Positions 35,960 through 43,750 of a stretch of 64,000 bases of DNA are shown here, one piece after another. Numbering within the stretch: position 1 is the stretch's first letter; each line of letters opens with the position of its first letter. Where the stretch lies: contig CP103908.1 of the NCBI GenBank assembly GCA_024970065.1, forward strand, positions 1,922,001 through 1,986,000. Reading direction: 5' to 3'. The translations under genes were made by a program, and so were the position numbers. A model generated the notes under the pieces. It saw only the letters and a list, made by a program, of their open reading frames with translations. It searched no databases and had not been told where the DNA came from. Origin of the DNA: Pediococcus acidilactici (GTDB lineage: Bacteria; Bacillota; Bacilli; Lactobacillales; Lactobacillaceae).

Positions 35960-36685
35960 ATGCAACCCATCATCAAAGTTAACCATTTATGTAAGTACTA
36001 TTACTATGGTAAACATTCCCAACAAAACTCCGTTTTAAACAACGTCAATTTATCGGTGAAACCCGGGGAATTTTTGAGCATTGTAGGCCCTTCAGGGAGC
36101 GGTAAAACTACGTTAATTAAATGTATTGCTGGCTTATTACCTCCTTCAACAGGTACCGTTAACATTAGCGGCAGGGATCCATTTAAGCTTAAGCCTTGCA
36201 AGTTAGCCCAGTTTCGGCGGACAACCGTAGGGATCATCTTCCAGCAGTACAACCTCGTCCCCTATCTCTCCCCTTACGAAAATGCCGTATTACCATTGCG
36301 ACTTGCCCATGATTCCATTGACCAGCACCGCGTCACTGCCCTGATGGCCGAAATGAAGTTAAACGGTGACTTATTTGGTAACGTCACTGATCTATCCGGG
36401 GGTGAACAGCAAAAGATAGCAATTGCTCGGACGATTCTTTCAAAGGCTAGCGTCATTTTTGCCGACGAACCGACTGGTGCCCTCGATTCCAAGTCCGGAT
36501 CCGTGGTAATGCAACTTCTCCAAAAATTAGTTCAACAAGGTACCACTCTTGTAATGGTCACCCACAACCTAGAGCTTGCCGCACAAAGTGTTCGCGCAGT
36601 TATTTTAAACGACGGCCGTATCACCCATAGCATTTTAAAGCCGACGCTTGCCGACCTGCTTCAACTTGAGGAGGAAACTTCATGA
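35960..36685 (+). CDS. ABC transporter ATP-binding protein (MacB/LolD type)
   Basis: ATPase of 241 residues: Walker A GPSGSGKTT (about 43-51), Q-loop FQQYNL, signature LSGGEQQKIAIA, Walker B VIFADEPT and the switch His in VMVTHN. The subgroup serves FtsX-like permeases in antibiotic-peptide export or sensing. The start at 35960 (MQPIIKV) is chosen by family length; the open frame begins further upstream but overlaps the previous gene. It overlaps the permease by 4 bp. Confidence 0.93.
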   Translation: MQPIIKVNHLCKYYYYGKHSQQNSVLNNVNLSVKPGEFLSIVGPSGSGKTTLIKCIAGLLPPSTGTVNISGRDPFKLKPCKLAQFRRTTVGIIFQQYNLVPYLSPYENAVLPLRLAHDSIDQHRVTALMAEMKLNGDLFGNVTDLSGGEQQKIAIARTILSKASVIFADEPTGALDSKSGSVVMQLLQKLVQQGTTLVMVTHNLELAAQSVRAVILNDGRITHSILKPTLADLLQLEEETS

Positions 36686-37995
36686 TTAAAATTGGTATCA
36701 AAGAATTTCGTTACCAACTTAATACTTGGTTGGGAGCGTTAGTCGTGTTTATCGCAGCCAGCGTAATCACTTCTTGTTGTCTAATCATTTATTTTTCTAT
36801 GATCGCCGCTAAACTTGATAATAATATTATTAAAGCCATTTCAATCACTCCACTTAGTTTTGGGCTTGTAACCCTCTCCGTAGTAATCAGTGGGATAATT
36901 GTCACCGTGGGAAAGGCGTTTGCTAAAGAGCATGCGCAGTTAACTCAATTAGGTGCTACTCCCGCTCAATTAGCCCAAATTACCGCAATAGAAATGGTTT
37001 TAGTAAGTTTCTTGGGAACTTTTTCAGGATACTTCGTGGCACTCCCCCTAGCTCAAAGTCTCTACCACTCCTTTCAAAGGGAGGCCGGTAAGCAGTACTT
37101 TCCCCTAATTTCCGTTAATTATCACCTCAGCGCCCTCTTTACCGTCTTGGGAATTACGTTATTAATTGCCTATGTTTCAAGTTTTCTTTACAGTTACCAT
37201 TATCAAATGAAAATGAAAACCTCTAAAAAACGGCATTGGTTGAAAATTTGGAAAATCATTTTACAAATCACCACTGCTTCGTCAGTTTTTCTTGGAATTC
37301 TTTGGGAATACTATCAAATTTATTTTCCTGCCAAAAACGTTAACCTTGTCAATACGCTCCAAAACATTTTAATTCTCACCGCCGTATTAATCTGGCTAAT
37401 TGATAAGTACCTAATTAACTTTAGCCTGTACTTGGTTTATCGTGGTTTGGATCATTTTAATTTTCGTACCTTAACTACGGCTTTTTACCGCATTAAGAAC
37501 CAACCCTCTCGATTATCCAACCTCATTAAACCCATTCTAATCACGCTACTTTTTCTTTCGGGAATCATTCATTTGATTCTTGAGCTGCTCAATATGCAAC
37601 GAGTGCGCACACCGATTGCCATTTTCCTCACCCTACTCATTTACTTGGGGCCCACTTTAATTATCGTCGCTGGCAACATGATTTCGTTAACCATTATGGA
37701 AAAAAACGTTGCGAAACAAGATTTCATTCAATTAAAAATACTTGGCTATTCTCCTCGCGACCTATTCTTTGAACAGCTTCAAGAAGGATTATTGTACAGT
37801 CTTACGATTAGCTTTTTAATGGGCGGTTTTAATTTAATATTCTTTGCCACGGTTCGCTATATAAAAACCAAGATATTCGGCGTTGCCTATTTTTCAGTCA
37901 ATTGGAGTTCCGTTTTATATTGGCCGTTTTTAGCAGGTCTTTTATCATTTATCCTGATTTTTTTAATCGGTAGTATTCGGCCAAAGCTTAATTAA
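36682..37995 (+). CDS. FtsX-like ABC transporter permease
   Basis: Membrane protein of 437 residues with about eight hydrophobic segments in two groups. The FtsX-like pattern AKEHAQLTQLGATPAQLAQI, with cytoplasmic coupling helix, recurs late as KQDFIQLKILGYSPRDLFFE, so it is a two-repeat permease. With the preceding ATPase it forms an exporter or mechanotransmission complex at the membrane, perhaps for antimicrobial-peptide defence. ATGA overlap with the ATPase shows coupling. No terminator is obvious right after it. Confidence 0.88.
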   Translation: MIKIGIKEFRYQLNTWLGALVVFIAASVITSCCLIIYFSMIAAKLDNNIIKAISITPLSFGLVTLSVVISGIIVTVGKAFAKEHAQLTQLGATPAQLAQITAIEMVLVSFLGTFSGYFVALPLAQSLYHSFQREAGKQYFPLISVNYHLSALFTVLGITLLIAYVSSFLYSYHYQMKMKTSKKRHWLKIWKIILQITTASSVFLGILWEYYQIYFPAKNVNLVNTLQNILILTAVLIWLIDKYLINFSLYLVYRGLDHFNFRTLTTAFYRIKNQPSRLSNLIKPILITLLFLSGIIHLILELLNMQRVRTPIAIFLTLLIYLGPTLIIVAGNMISLTIMEKNVAKQDFIQLKILGYSPRDLFFEQLQEGLLYSLTISFLMGGFNLIFFATVRYIKTKIFGVAYFSVNWSSVLYWPFLAGLLSFILIFLIGSIRPKLN

Positions 37996-38070
37996 AAGCT
38001 GGTGCTCCGCGTAGACCCCGCTAATTAACGCGCTGCTAGTTCTCATTTTTAAATTGTCTCCTATGTAAAG

Positions 38071-38099
38071 TTGACACCATCAACAAGATTGGATATGCT
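38071..38099 (+). promoter_or_regulatory. Promoter of the secreted repeat-protein gene
   Basis: TTGACA, a 17-base spacer and TATGCT, leaving an approximately 100-base leader before the start. Confidence 0.75.
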
Positions 38100-38204
38100 C
38101 TTAAAAGGGTCCCTAACTGTCTTATTTTAGAAGCGTAATTAACTTCAAAAACACTTTTAAGACTTGAATTTAATAATCAAGCACATAAAGGAGAAATAAT
38201 TTAA

Positions 38205-39158
38205 ATGAATTCTAGTAAGTACACAAAATACACCATGGTGGCAATGACCGCCCTTACTTTAGGACTTACCGCGGGCACGGCTGTAATTCATGCGGCCACT
38301 TTCATGCCTTCCCAGAATACACCGGCGGAAAATTCTAACCCAGCTATCCAGCGGGCAGTTAAAGTGGTCAACGCCTTGTTTGCTGATCGCGATTGCACCC
38401 AATTAGCTAAAGCTACGACTAAGGAACGGATCTCCACCGCTAAACAACTGGTTGCTCTTAACGTACCTGCCAATAGCAGTGCCTTCAATAAATTAAACAC
38501 ACTTTGTGATAAAGCAGCGGCTCTCTTAAAGGAACAAACTGCCAACACTGCGGTAAAAAAAGCTACTGCTACAGTTGAAGCCTTGTTTGCTAATAAAAAT
38601 CACACTTCATTAGCACCATCCACCACTGCTGGGCGAATTCAACGAGCAGAAGAGTTATCTGCTGCCACAGGCGTACCTGCCGCTAAACAACGGGAACTCC
38701 TTGCTCTTTGCCACAAGGCTGCCGACCTACTAAACCAACAAGAAAACACTTCTCCAGCAGTTCAACGTGCAATTAAGGCAGTGAACGCCCTCTTTACCGA
38801 CAACACTCACAGTCGCTTAGCAAGCACTACGACGGCTGAACGCATTGCTACTGCCAAACAACTAGTAGCTTTAAACGTACCGGCTAATAGCAGTACTTTT
38901 ACCGACCTAAACTCACTTTGCGACCAAGCAGACGCTTTATTAAACTCTCAAACTGCTAATGCTGGTGTAAAAAAGGCAACGGCAGCCATCAACGCGCTTT
39001 TCGCGGATGCTAACCACACTAGATTAGCTGCTAACACCACCAAGGAACGCATCCAAGCTGCGGAAATGTTATTACAACGTAAAGTACCGACTAGTGACGC
39101 GCACTACGCTCAACTGTGGACACTTTGTCAAAAAGCTGAACAACTTCTCCAAAAATAA
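38205..39158 (+). CDS. Secreted four-repeat helical protein (Cry1Ac domain D-VI-like repeats)
   Basis: Protein of 317 residues. A signal peptide (about 1-30, core VAMTALTLGLTAGTAVIHA) is followed by four tandem units of about 66-72 residues, each with A-v-k-A-x-x-AL-F-x-x-x-x-H-x-x-L-a, TT-x-x-R-I-x-x-A and L-C-x-K-A-x-x-LL. Repeats 1 and 3 share long identical stretches such as TAKQLVALNVPANSS, and 2 and 4 are closer to each other, so a two-unit block was duplicated. The pattern resembles the short helical repeats of the toxin Cry1Ac domain D-VI family in Gram-positive surface proteins; this is from memory. There is no LPXTG or other anchor. Confidence 0.7.
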   Translation: MNSSKYTKYTMVAMTALTLGLTAGTAVIHAATFMPSQNTPAENSNPAIQRAVKVVNALFADRDCTQLAKATTKERISTAKQLVALNVPANSSAFNKLNTLCDKAAALLKEQTANTAVKKATATVEALFANKNHTSLAPSTTAGRIQRAEELSAATGVPAAKQRELLALCHKAADLLNQQENTSPAVQRAIKAVNALFTDNTHSRLASTTTAERIATAKQLVALNVPANSSTFTDLNSLCDQADALLNSQTANAGVKKATAAINALFADANHTRLAANTTKERIQAAEMLLQRKVPTSDAHYAQLWTLCQKAEQLLQK

Positions 39159-39184
39159 TTTAACTTAATTGAACTTCAGAACAA

Positions 39185-39226
39185 AAAACGTGGTCGGGAA
39201 CCGTATTCGGTTTCTAACCACGTTTT
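39185..39226. terminator. Bidirectional terminator
   Basis: AAAACGTGGT pairs with ACCACGTTTT, the stem extended inside by GGAACCG/CGGTTTC, between converging genes. Confidence 0.88.
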
Positions 39227-39231
39227 ATTAT

Positions 39232-39678
39232 TTATTTACGCTTGTTGGAACACCAGCCCATTAATAATTCTAACTGCTGGGTTGCTGTATCAATTTGGCG
39301 TTTTTTACTCCGAAATCCGTGCTTTAAGTAAAACTTAATTGCCACTGAGTTTTGCTCGTAAACCGCTAAATTAAGTTCTTGATAGTCTTGTTGAAGCCTA
39401 GCGATTAGTTGTCCCCCAACTCCCCGATTTTGCATCGAAGTAGCTACAAAAATTCCTGCTAAATAATTTTCTTGGAGACCCGCAAAACCAATAATTTGTT
39501 GTTCGATTTGAGCAACGTAGACGGTTGCCTCTCGCATCGCTGCCTTCACTGCCGCTTGGTTTTGTTTCCAATAATCGGGGCTAATAAAGGAGTGTGCAGT
39601 TAAATTTCCTTGCAGCCAAACTGCCATGATTTCGTTCAATTGAACTTCAGTAATGCTACTTAGCTTTTGAATTTTAAT
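39232..39678 (-). CDS. GNAT-family N-acetyltransferase with probable AUU start
   Basis: Acetyltransferase of about 148 residues. GIFVATSMQNRGVGGQLIAR is motif A with the R/Q-x-x-G-x-G acetyl-CoA loop, and NLAVYEQNSVAIKFYLKHGF is motif B. No ATG, GTG or TTG with a ribosome site fits the family's N-terminus. An in-frame ATT at 39678 lies 8 bases after AGAAGG and would give MKIQKLSSITEVQLNEI, the expected first strand. A TTG at 39639 has no ribosome site and would remove that strand. So it either uses AUU or has lost its ATG by mutation. Confidence 0.75.
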   Translation of the reverse strand: MKIQKLSSITEVQLNEIMAVWLQGNLTAHSFISPDYWKQNQAAVKAAMREATVYVAQIEQQIIGFAGLQENYLAGIFVATSMQNRGVGGQLIARLQQDYQELNLAVYEQNSVAIKFYLKHGFRSKKRQIDTATQQLELLMGWCSNKRK

Positions 39679-39795
39679 GTGAATACCCTTCTTTCAGAAA
39701 GATTAAAAGTAATTAAGGAATGCTAAATAATTTAGCCTTTTGCTCGTATTTGCTAGCTGAAGGTGCTATTTTTAGAGTCGAAGGAGTTGATTTAG

Positions 39796-40023
39796 ATGAC
39801 ATTTGCAATTTCACGCTGCTTTTGGATCGCAGCCACCCTCGTCAACGTTACTTTAGGTGCGCTTGGCGCGGTGTTGCCGATTATGCCTGGCACTCCCTTT
39901 TTCATTTTAGCATTCTTCTGCTTGAAAAAAGCCTCTCCCGAGCTACATCAACGAATCGTACATACTAAACTGATGGTTTGGTTAGAAACTAAGTTCCCAC
40001 TTTTGGAACGTTGGTTACGTTAA
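39796..40023 (+). CDS. Short DUF454 (YbaN-like) membrane protein
   Basis: Protein of 75 residues. It resembles the N-terminal two thirds of DUF454/YbaN: a membrane segment, GALGAVLPIMPGTPFFILAFF, then LKKASPELHQRIVHTKLM. Family members are usually about 115-125 residues with two more C-terminal helices, so this one is short, ending PLLERWLR. AAGGAG lies 10 bases before the ATG. The function is unknown. Confidence 0.75.
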   Translation: MTFAISRCFWIAATLVNVTLGALGAVLPIMPGTPFFILAFFCLKKASPELHQRIVHTKLMVWLETKFPLLERWLR

Positions 40024-40094
40024 TGTGCGTTCTAATAAGCTTTATCGAACTTCAATTGAACTTCAGATTTTGTTTAAAATACGTGATTTAACTT

Positions 40095-40134
40095 AAAACA
40101 ACCAATACATTAGTAAGGTATTGGTTGTTTTTTT
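40095..40134. terminator. Bidirectional terminator
   Basis: AAAACAACCAATAC pairs with GTATTGGTTGTTTT followed by T residues, between the DUF454 gene and arsD. Confidence 0.9.
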
Positions 40135-40137
40135 AGT

Positions 40138-40476
40138 TCATTCCGTTTTTCGCGCCACCGCTCGACCAATCTTCATCCCGGTATACTTTTCAAACTCTTC
40201 ATAGCTCGGATACGTACCGGTTTTAACTACCTGACCATCAACAATTGTAATTGGTAGGCTGGTCATTCCTTCTTCGTCTAAAAGTTGTTGTACCAAGGGT
40301 TGACGAACAAAGGCGCCCGGGTTCTGGGCTAGATTATAGCGAAGAAAACGAATTTCCTTAACCGGGTGGACTGCCCGCTGAACGGCGGTCGTCCGCACCA
40401 ACTCTTCTCGCACGGTAGGCCCGCAAACGCCTGTCGGACAACACAATGCTTCTTCATATATTTCAATTTTACGCAT
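40138..40476 (-). CDS. arsD: Arsenic metallochaperone ArsD
   Basis: Thioredoxin-fold metallochaperone of 112 residues. The start MRKIEIYEEALCCPTGVCG holds Cys12, Cys13 and Cys18, the residues that bind As(III) and pass it to ArsA. The following region, VREELVRTTAVQ and YNLAQNPGAFV, is typical. The C-terminal cysteine pairs of some ArsD proteins are absent. It is 44 bp after arsA. No efflux pump gene follows it in the window. Confidence 0.93.
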   Translation of the reverse strand: MRKIEIYEEALCCPTGVCGPTVREELVRTTAVQRAVHPVKEIRFLRYNLAQNPGAFVRQPLVQQLLDEEGMTSLPITIVDGQVVKTGTYPSYEEFEKYTGMKIGRAVARKTE

Positions 40477-40520
40477 TAGTACTTCACTCCCTTTGGTGAG
40501 AAAATTTGCTATTAACGTAA

Positions 40521-42251
40521 TTAAACGGTCAGTCGCCGATCCTCAAAATCCATTTCCCAACCGGTAACCACCACGTGGCCTTGAGATAGTTCGCGCACCC
40601 GTTGAATCCAACGACCTTCTGCTTGCGCCTTGGCTTGAAGCAATTTACTCGTGGTGGGGGTTGCCAAAAGGCTCTTGTTGACGATCCACCACTTATGGGG
40701 TAAATGGGCCCGTTCTAAATCATTGCTAAGCCGGGTCGTTTCATAAACTGGGGTCGCCTCCGGTAACGTCACCATTACAACCTCGACTTCGTCCCCCGTT
40801 TTTACCCGGTCAAGCAAGTTCACCACTGCTGGAGAAACCATACCTGCCGTTCGTTGAACTTCCTTAGCATATTCATCCATCGAGTTTAATAATAGTAGCG
40901 TGTGGCCGGTGGGCGCCGTATCCACGACCGTCACTTCACAGTTTGTTTCGGCAATTTCTTCGGCAAACACTTCGAATAACGCAATTTCCTGGGTACATGG
41001 GGAGCGCAGATCTTCCTTAACGTAGGCGAGGTCTTCATCAGCAACCGTAGAATCTAACTGTGCAAGTACCTGTTGTTGGTAATTTTTCAGCGCTTGCTGT
41101 TCATCGACGTGAGCTACGTGAACGCGTTTGTCGATTTTAAACATACCTAAATGATCGGCAGGATCGGTTGTTATTAATTGTACCGTCCGGCCCGTCTCAG
41201 CCAAGCCTTGGGCAAGTCGCACCGCTGTGACCGTTTTTCCGACTCCCCCTTTTCCCATCGTGAAAATAATCCGCTTATTGCAGGCCACTACGTCGGTAAC
41301 GATATCTTCAATCATTCCCTTATTTTGTAACTCGGGAGTTTTCCCGGTGGTAACTTTCGGAGGCTGGGGAGTTAATATTTCACGCAAATTAGTAACCCCC
41401 ACCGCATTCTTAGCACTTAAAAATACTTGGCTTTGGGGGAATTTTGCCAACCGGGGCAACCACCGCCGTAAGTCCGCTTGTTGCTGGTCAATAATTTGAC
41501 GAGTCACCGCGTCTTCAGCTTCGGGAAGGCAACCGTTCACAATAATTTCTTGACGTTGGATGCCAATTTTAGCTAATTCTTCAGCAGTTCGGATGGTTTC
41601 CAAAAGGGCCGTCCGTTGCGGGCGGGTCACCAGCATCAAGGTCGTTTGGCGCGGATCACGAAGGGTCGCAACCGCCCGTTGGTAAACCTGCCGATCCTTT
41701 TCCAAGCCGGCTAGTTGTCCTAAACAAGAGGTCCCCGTCGTGTTCGTATCCAAGTAATTAGTCCAGGCCGCGGGCAACTGTAGCATTCGCAACGTATGTC
41801 CGGTAGGTGCCGTATCAAAAATTACGTATTCAAACTGCTGGTTGATTTGCCGGTCGGTCAAAAAGTGGGTGAACTCATTAAAGGCCGCCACTTCCACCGT
41901 GCAGGACCCGGAAAGTTGTTCCTGCATATTAGCTAAAGCGGCTGCGGGCAAAACACCCTGGTACGGCTTGATCACGGCTTCCCGGTACTCTTTAGCCGCT
42001 ACCAACGGGTCAAAATTAGCCACTTGTAACCGCGCTACTCCTGGAATGGTCCGGGGACGGTTGGTTAGTTCCGCTTGAAATACGTCTTGTAAGTTGCTGG
42101 CCGGATCCGTGGAAACTAGCATTACGGCGTGGCCCTTATTTGCAAGTTGAATGGCCGTCGCGCTTGCAATCGTCGTCTTTCCCACTCCACCTTTACCAGT
42201 AAAAAATAGGTAGTGGGTTAGTTTAGTACCTAAAGGTTGATATGTTTTCAT
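40521..42251 (-). CDS. arsA: Arsenical pump-driving ATPase
   Basis: ATPase of 576 residues with two homologous halves, each with a deviant Walker A: FTGKGGVGKTTIA near 17 and FTMGKGGVGKTVTA near 330. VDTAPTGHTL occurs in both halves as the signal-transduction segment, and cysteines SGSCTVEV and RSPCTQEI supply the metal site. ArsA normally drives ArsB-mediated As(III) export. The start at 42251 is best spaced from GGAGGG; an ATG six bases earlier is less likely. arsB or acr3 is not adjacent, which is notable. Confidence 0.95.
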   Translation of the reverse strand: MKTYQPLGTKLTHYLFFTGKGGVGKTTIASATAIQLANKGHAVMLVSTDPASNLQDVFQAELTNRPRTIPGVARLQVANFDPLVAAKEYREAVIKPYQGVLPAAALANMQEQLSGSCTVEVAAFNEFTHFLTDRQINQQFEYVIFDTAPTGHTLRMLQLPAAWTNYLDTNTTGTSCLGQLAGLEKDRQVYQRAVATLRDPRQTTLMLVTRPQRTALLETIRTAEELAKIGIQRQEIIVNGCLPEAEDAVTRQIIDQQQADLRRWLPRLAKFPQSQVFLSAKNAVGVTNLREILTPQPPKVTTGKTPELQNKGMIEDIVTDVVACNKRIIFTMGKGGVGKTVTAVRLAQGLAETGRTVQLITTDPADHLGMFKIDKRVHVAHVDEQQALKNYQQQVLAQLDSTVADEDLAYVKEDLRSPCTQEIALFEVFAEEIAETNCEVTVVDTAPTGHTLLLLNSMDEYAKEVQRTAGMVSPAVVNLLDRVKTGDEVEVVMVTLPEATPVYETTRLSNDLERAHLPHKWWIVNKSLLATPTTSKLLQAKAQAEGRWIQRVRELSQGHVVVTGWEMDFEDRRLTV

Positions 42252-42263
42252 AATCATCCCTCC

Positions 42264-42608
42264 TTAAACGACCGTCATCTTCAAGAACGCCGACTTCTGG
42301 GCACCCGCTTGGTTTGACTGCGTTTTCTGCAATAATTGCCGGGTGAATTCTGGAAAATTAACGGTAAAATCATCTGCCAATGAATAGTGCTGCCAACGCC
42401 CGCGCTTCTCTGCTAGAACAACTCCTGCCGATTGCAACACCTTCATGTGGTAAGACAACGTGGGTTGCGTAAAGTCGAAATGGTCTAAAATTTCGCAAGC
42501 GCACATTGTACCATTCGAAAGTAAATCTACAATTGCGAGCCTTTTAGGATCGGCTAGCGCCTTTAAAAACTTCGAATAAGCATCGTAGTCCAATTTTTTC
42601 GCCCCCAC
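42264..42608 (-). CDS. arsR: ArsR-family arsenic-responsive repressor
   Basis: Winged-helix repressor of 114 residues or slightly fewer. The helix with metal site reads GTMCACEILDHF, a CxC arrangement equivalent to the ELCVC As(III) site. FTQPTLSYHMKVLQSAGVV is the recognition helix. The start is uncertain: GTG at 42608 lacks a clear ribosome site, and a TTG at 42593 has GGGGG nearby. A dyad ATAG-ATAA-CTAT just upstream may be its operator. It heads the arsR-arsA-arsD operon. Confidence 0.88.
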   Translation of the reverse strand: MGAKKLDYDAYSKFLKALADPKRLAIVDLLSNGTMCACEILDHFDFTQPTLSYHMKVLQSAGVVLAEKRGRWQHYSLADDFTVNFPEFTRQLLQKTQSNQAGAQKSAFLKMTVV

Positions 42609-42685
42609 ATATCGATAGTTATCTATACGTTGAATGTAACCCCTTTCTTTGCATAAATCAACTTAATTTAGGACAAGTTCAATAA

Positions 42686-42724
42686 AAAAACGGAGCATTC
42701 TGGTTTTCCAAAACGTTCCGTGAT
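42686..42724 (-). terminator. Terminator of rlmH
   Basis: On the minus strand ACGGAACGTT pairs imperfectly with AATGCTCCGT, followed by seven T residues. Confidence 0.7.
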
Positions 42725-42732
42725 GTTTTTGC

Positions 42733-43212
42733 TTATTTATGATAGGGACTTCCCGATTGAATCATGAAAGCCCGGTAAATCTGTTCCGTTAGCACCAACC
42801 GCATTAACTGGTGCGGTAAGGTAAACCGCCCAAAAGAAATCGCCGTGTCGGCCCGTTTCATCACTGCCGGACTCAGCCCTAGCGAACCACCAATAACAAA
42901 GGTAATGTCCGAATGGCCATAAGTGGTCAGGTTTGCAATTTCTTCGGCTAACTCTTCTGAAGAACGCTCCTTACCCTTGATTTCCAAGGTAAAGACGTAT
43001 TCACGATCCTTAATCTTAGCTAAAATGCGTTCACCTTCCTTTTCCTTAACCATTTCCATCTGGGCATCACTTAAACTTTCGGGTGCTTTTTCATCCGGGA
43101 CTTCGATAATTTGAAATTTACAAAACTTGGAAAGCCGTTTGGCATATTCCGCAATCCCCTGTTTCAGATATTTCTCTTTTAACTTTCCCACACCAATAAT
43201 TTTGATATTCAC
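42733..43212 (-). CDS. rlmH: 23S rRNA pseudouridine-1915 N3-methyltransferase
   Basis: SPOUT methyltransferase of 159 residues acting on helix 69 of 23S rRNA in assembled ribosomes. The trefoil-knot SAM site is [14 protein letters not shown], and the C-terminal [28 protein letters not shown] is diagnostic. Translation starts at GTG ([11 protein letters not shown]). In related genomes rlmH follows htrA close to the origin; here about 32 kb of accessory DNA lies between them. A DnaA box overlaps its leader. Confidence 0.97.
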   Translation of the reverse strand: MNIKIIGVGKLKEKYLKQGIAEYAKRLSKFCKFQIIEVPDEKAPESLSDAQMEMVKEKEGERILAKIKDREYVFTLEIKGKERSSEELAEEIANLTTYGHSDITFVIGGSLGLSPAVMKRADTAISFGRFTLPHQLMRLVLTEQIYRAFMIQSGSPYHK

Positions 43213-43575
43213 CGTTTATCCACATCCTATCCTCAAGTTATCCACAAAGTTTTCCACAGGCATTTTGAAATACTCACAATATATTGGGCCGAATTTATGT
43301 TCGCCACCACATTTATTTCTTTCGATTTGTCAACAGTATTTTCACTTATCCACAGTTTTCCACCTTAATTTTTAAAATTTTGTTACCGCTACAAACGCCG
43401 TTATAACGGCGATTTTGACCTTAATTTTCGTTAATTAATTTTTTTATCCACATTTTCCACCGCAACCTGTGGAAAACTTTTCTACAAGTGCGAAGGTCGG
43501 TTTAATAAGATTTGTGCACAACTTTATTTCTACTCTTCAAGTTATGAACAAAGTTATCCACAGTTTTCCACACGG
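43213..43575 (+). other. DnaA-box cluster between rlmH and addA
   Basis: Five exact TTATCCACA boxes, all in the same orientation, start at 43216, 43238, 43346, 43444 and 43554. Near-matches TTTTCCACA occur at 43250 and 43565, and one in reverse at 43468-43476. AT-rich stretches lie between them (about 43365-43445). No dnaA or dnaN is adjacent, so I read it as a DnaA-binding cluster, not the main oriC. The rest to 43750 contains no gene and no strong terminator. Confidence 0.7.
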
Positions 43576-43750
43576 AACCACAACCGTACTTCAATTGTCC
43601 TTCCGCCTAAATCGCTACCATTAATTCTTGAACTAGTTTTAAATTCGCTAAAACTAATTTTCAAATTGGTCGCCTCTACCGGAAGTCATACAGAAAACTG
43701 GGTTCTACCATCAATTAAGTATGACAGAATCCAGTTTATTAACCTAAAAC

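Noticed and set aside
43213..43575. The main chromosomal origin
   Set aside because: No dnaA or dnaN beside it; in this family oriC flanks dnaA. It is kept as a DnaA-binding cluster.
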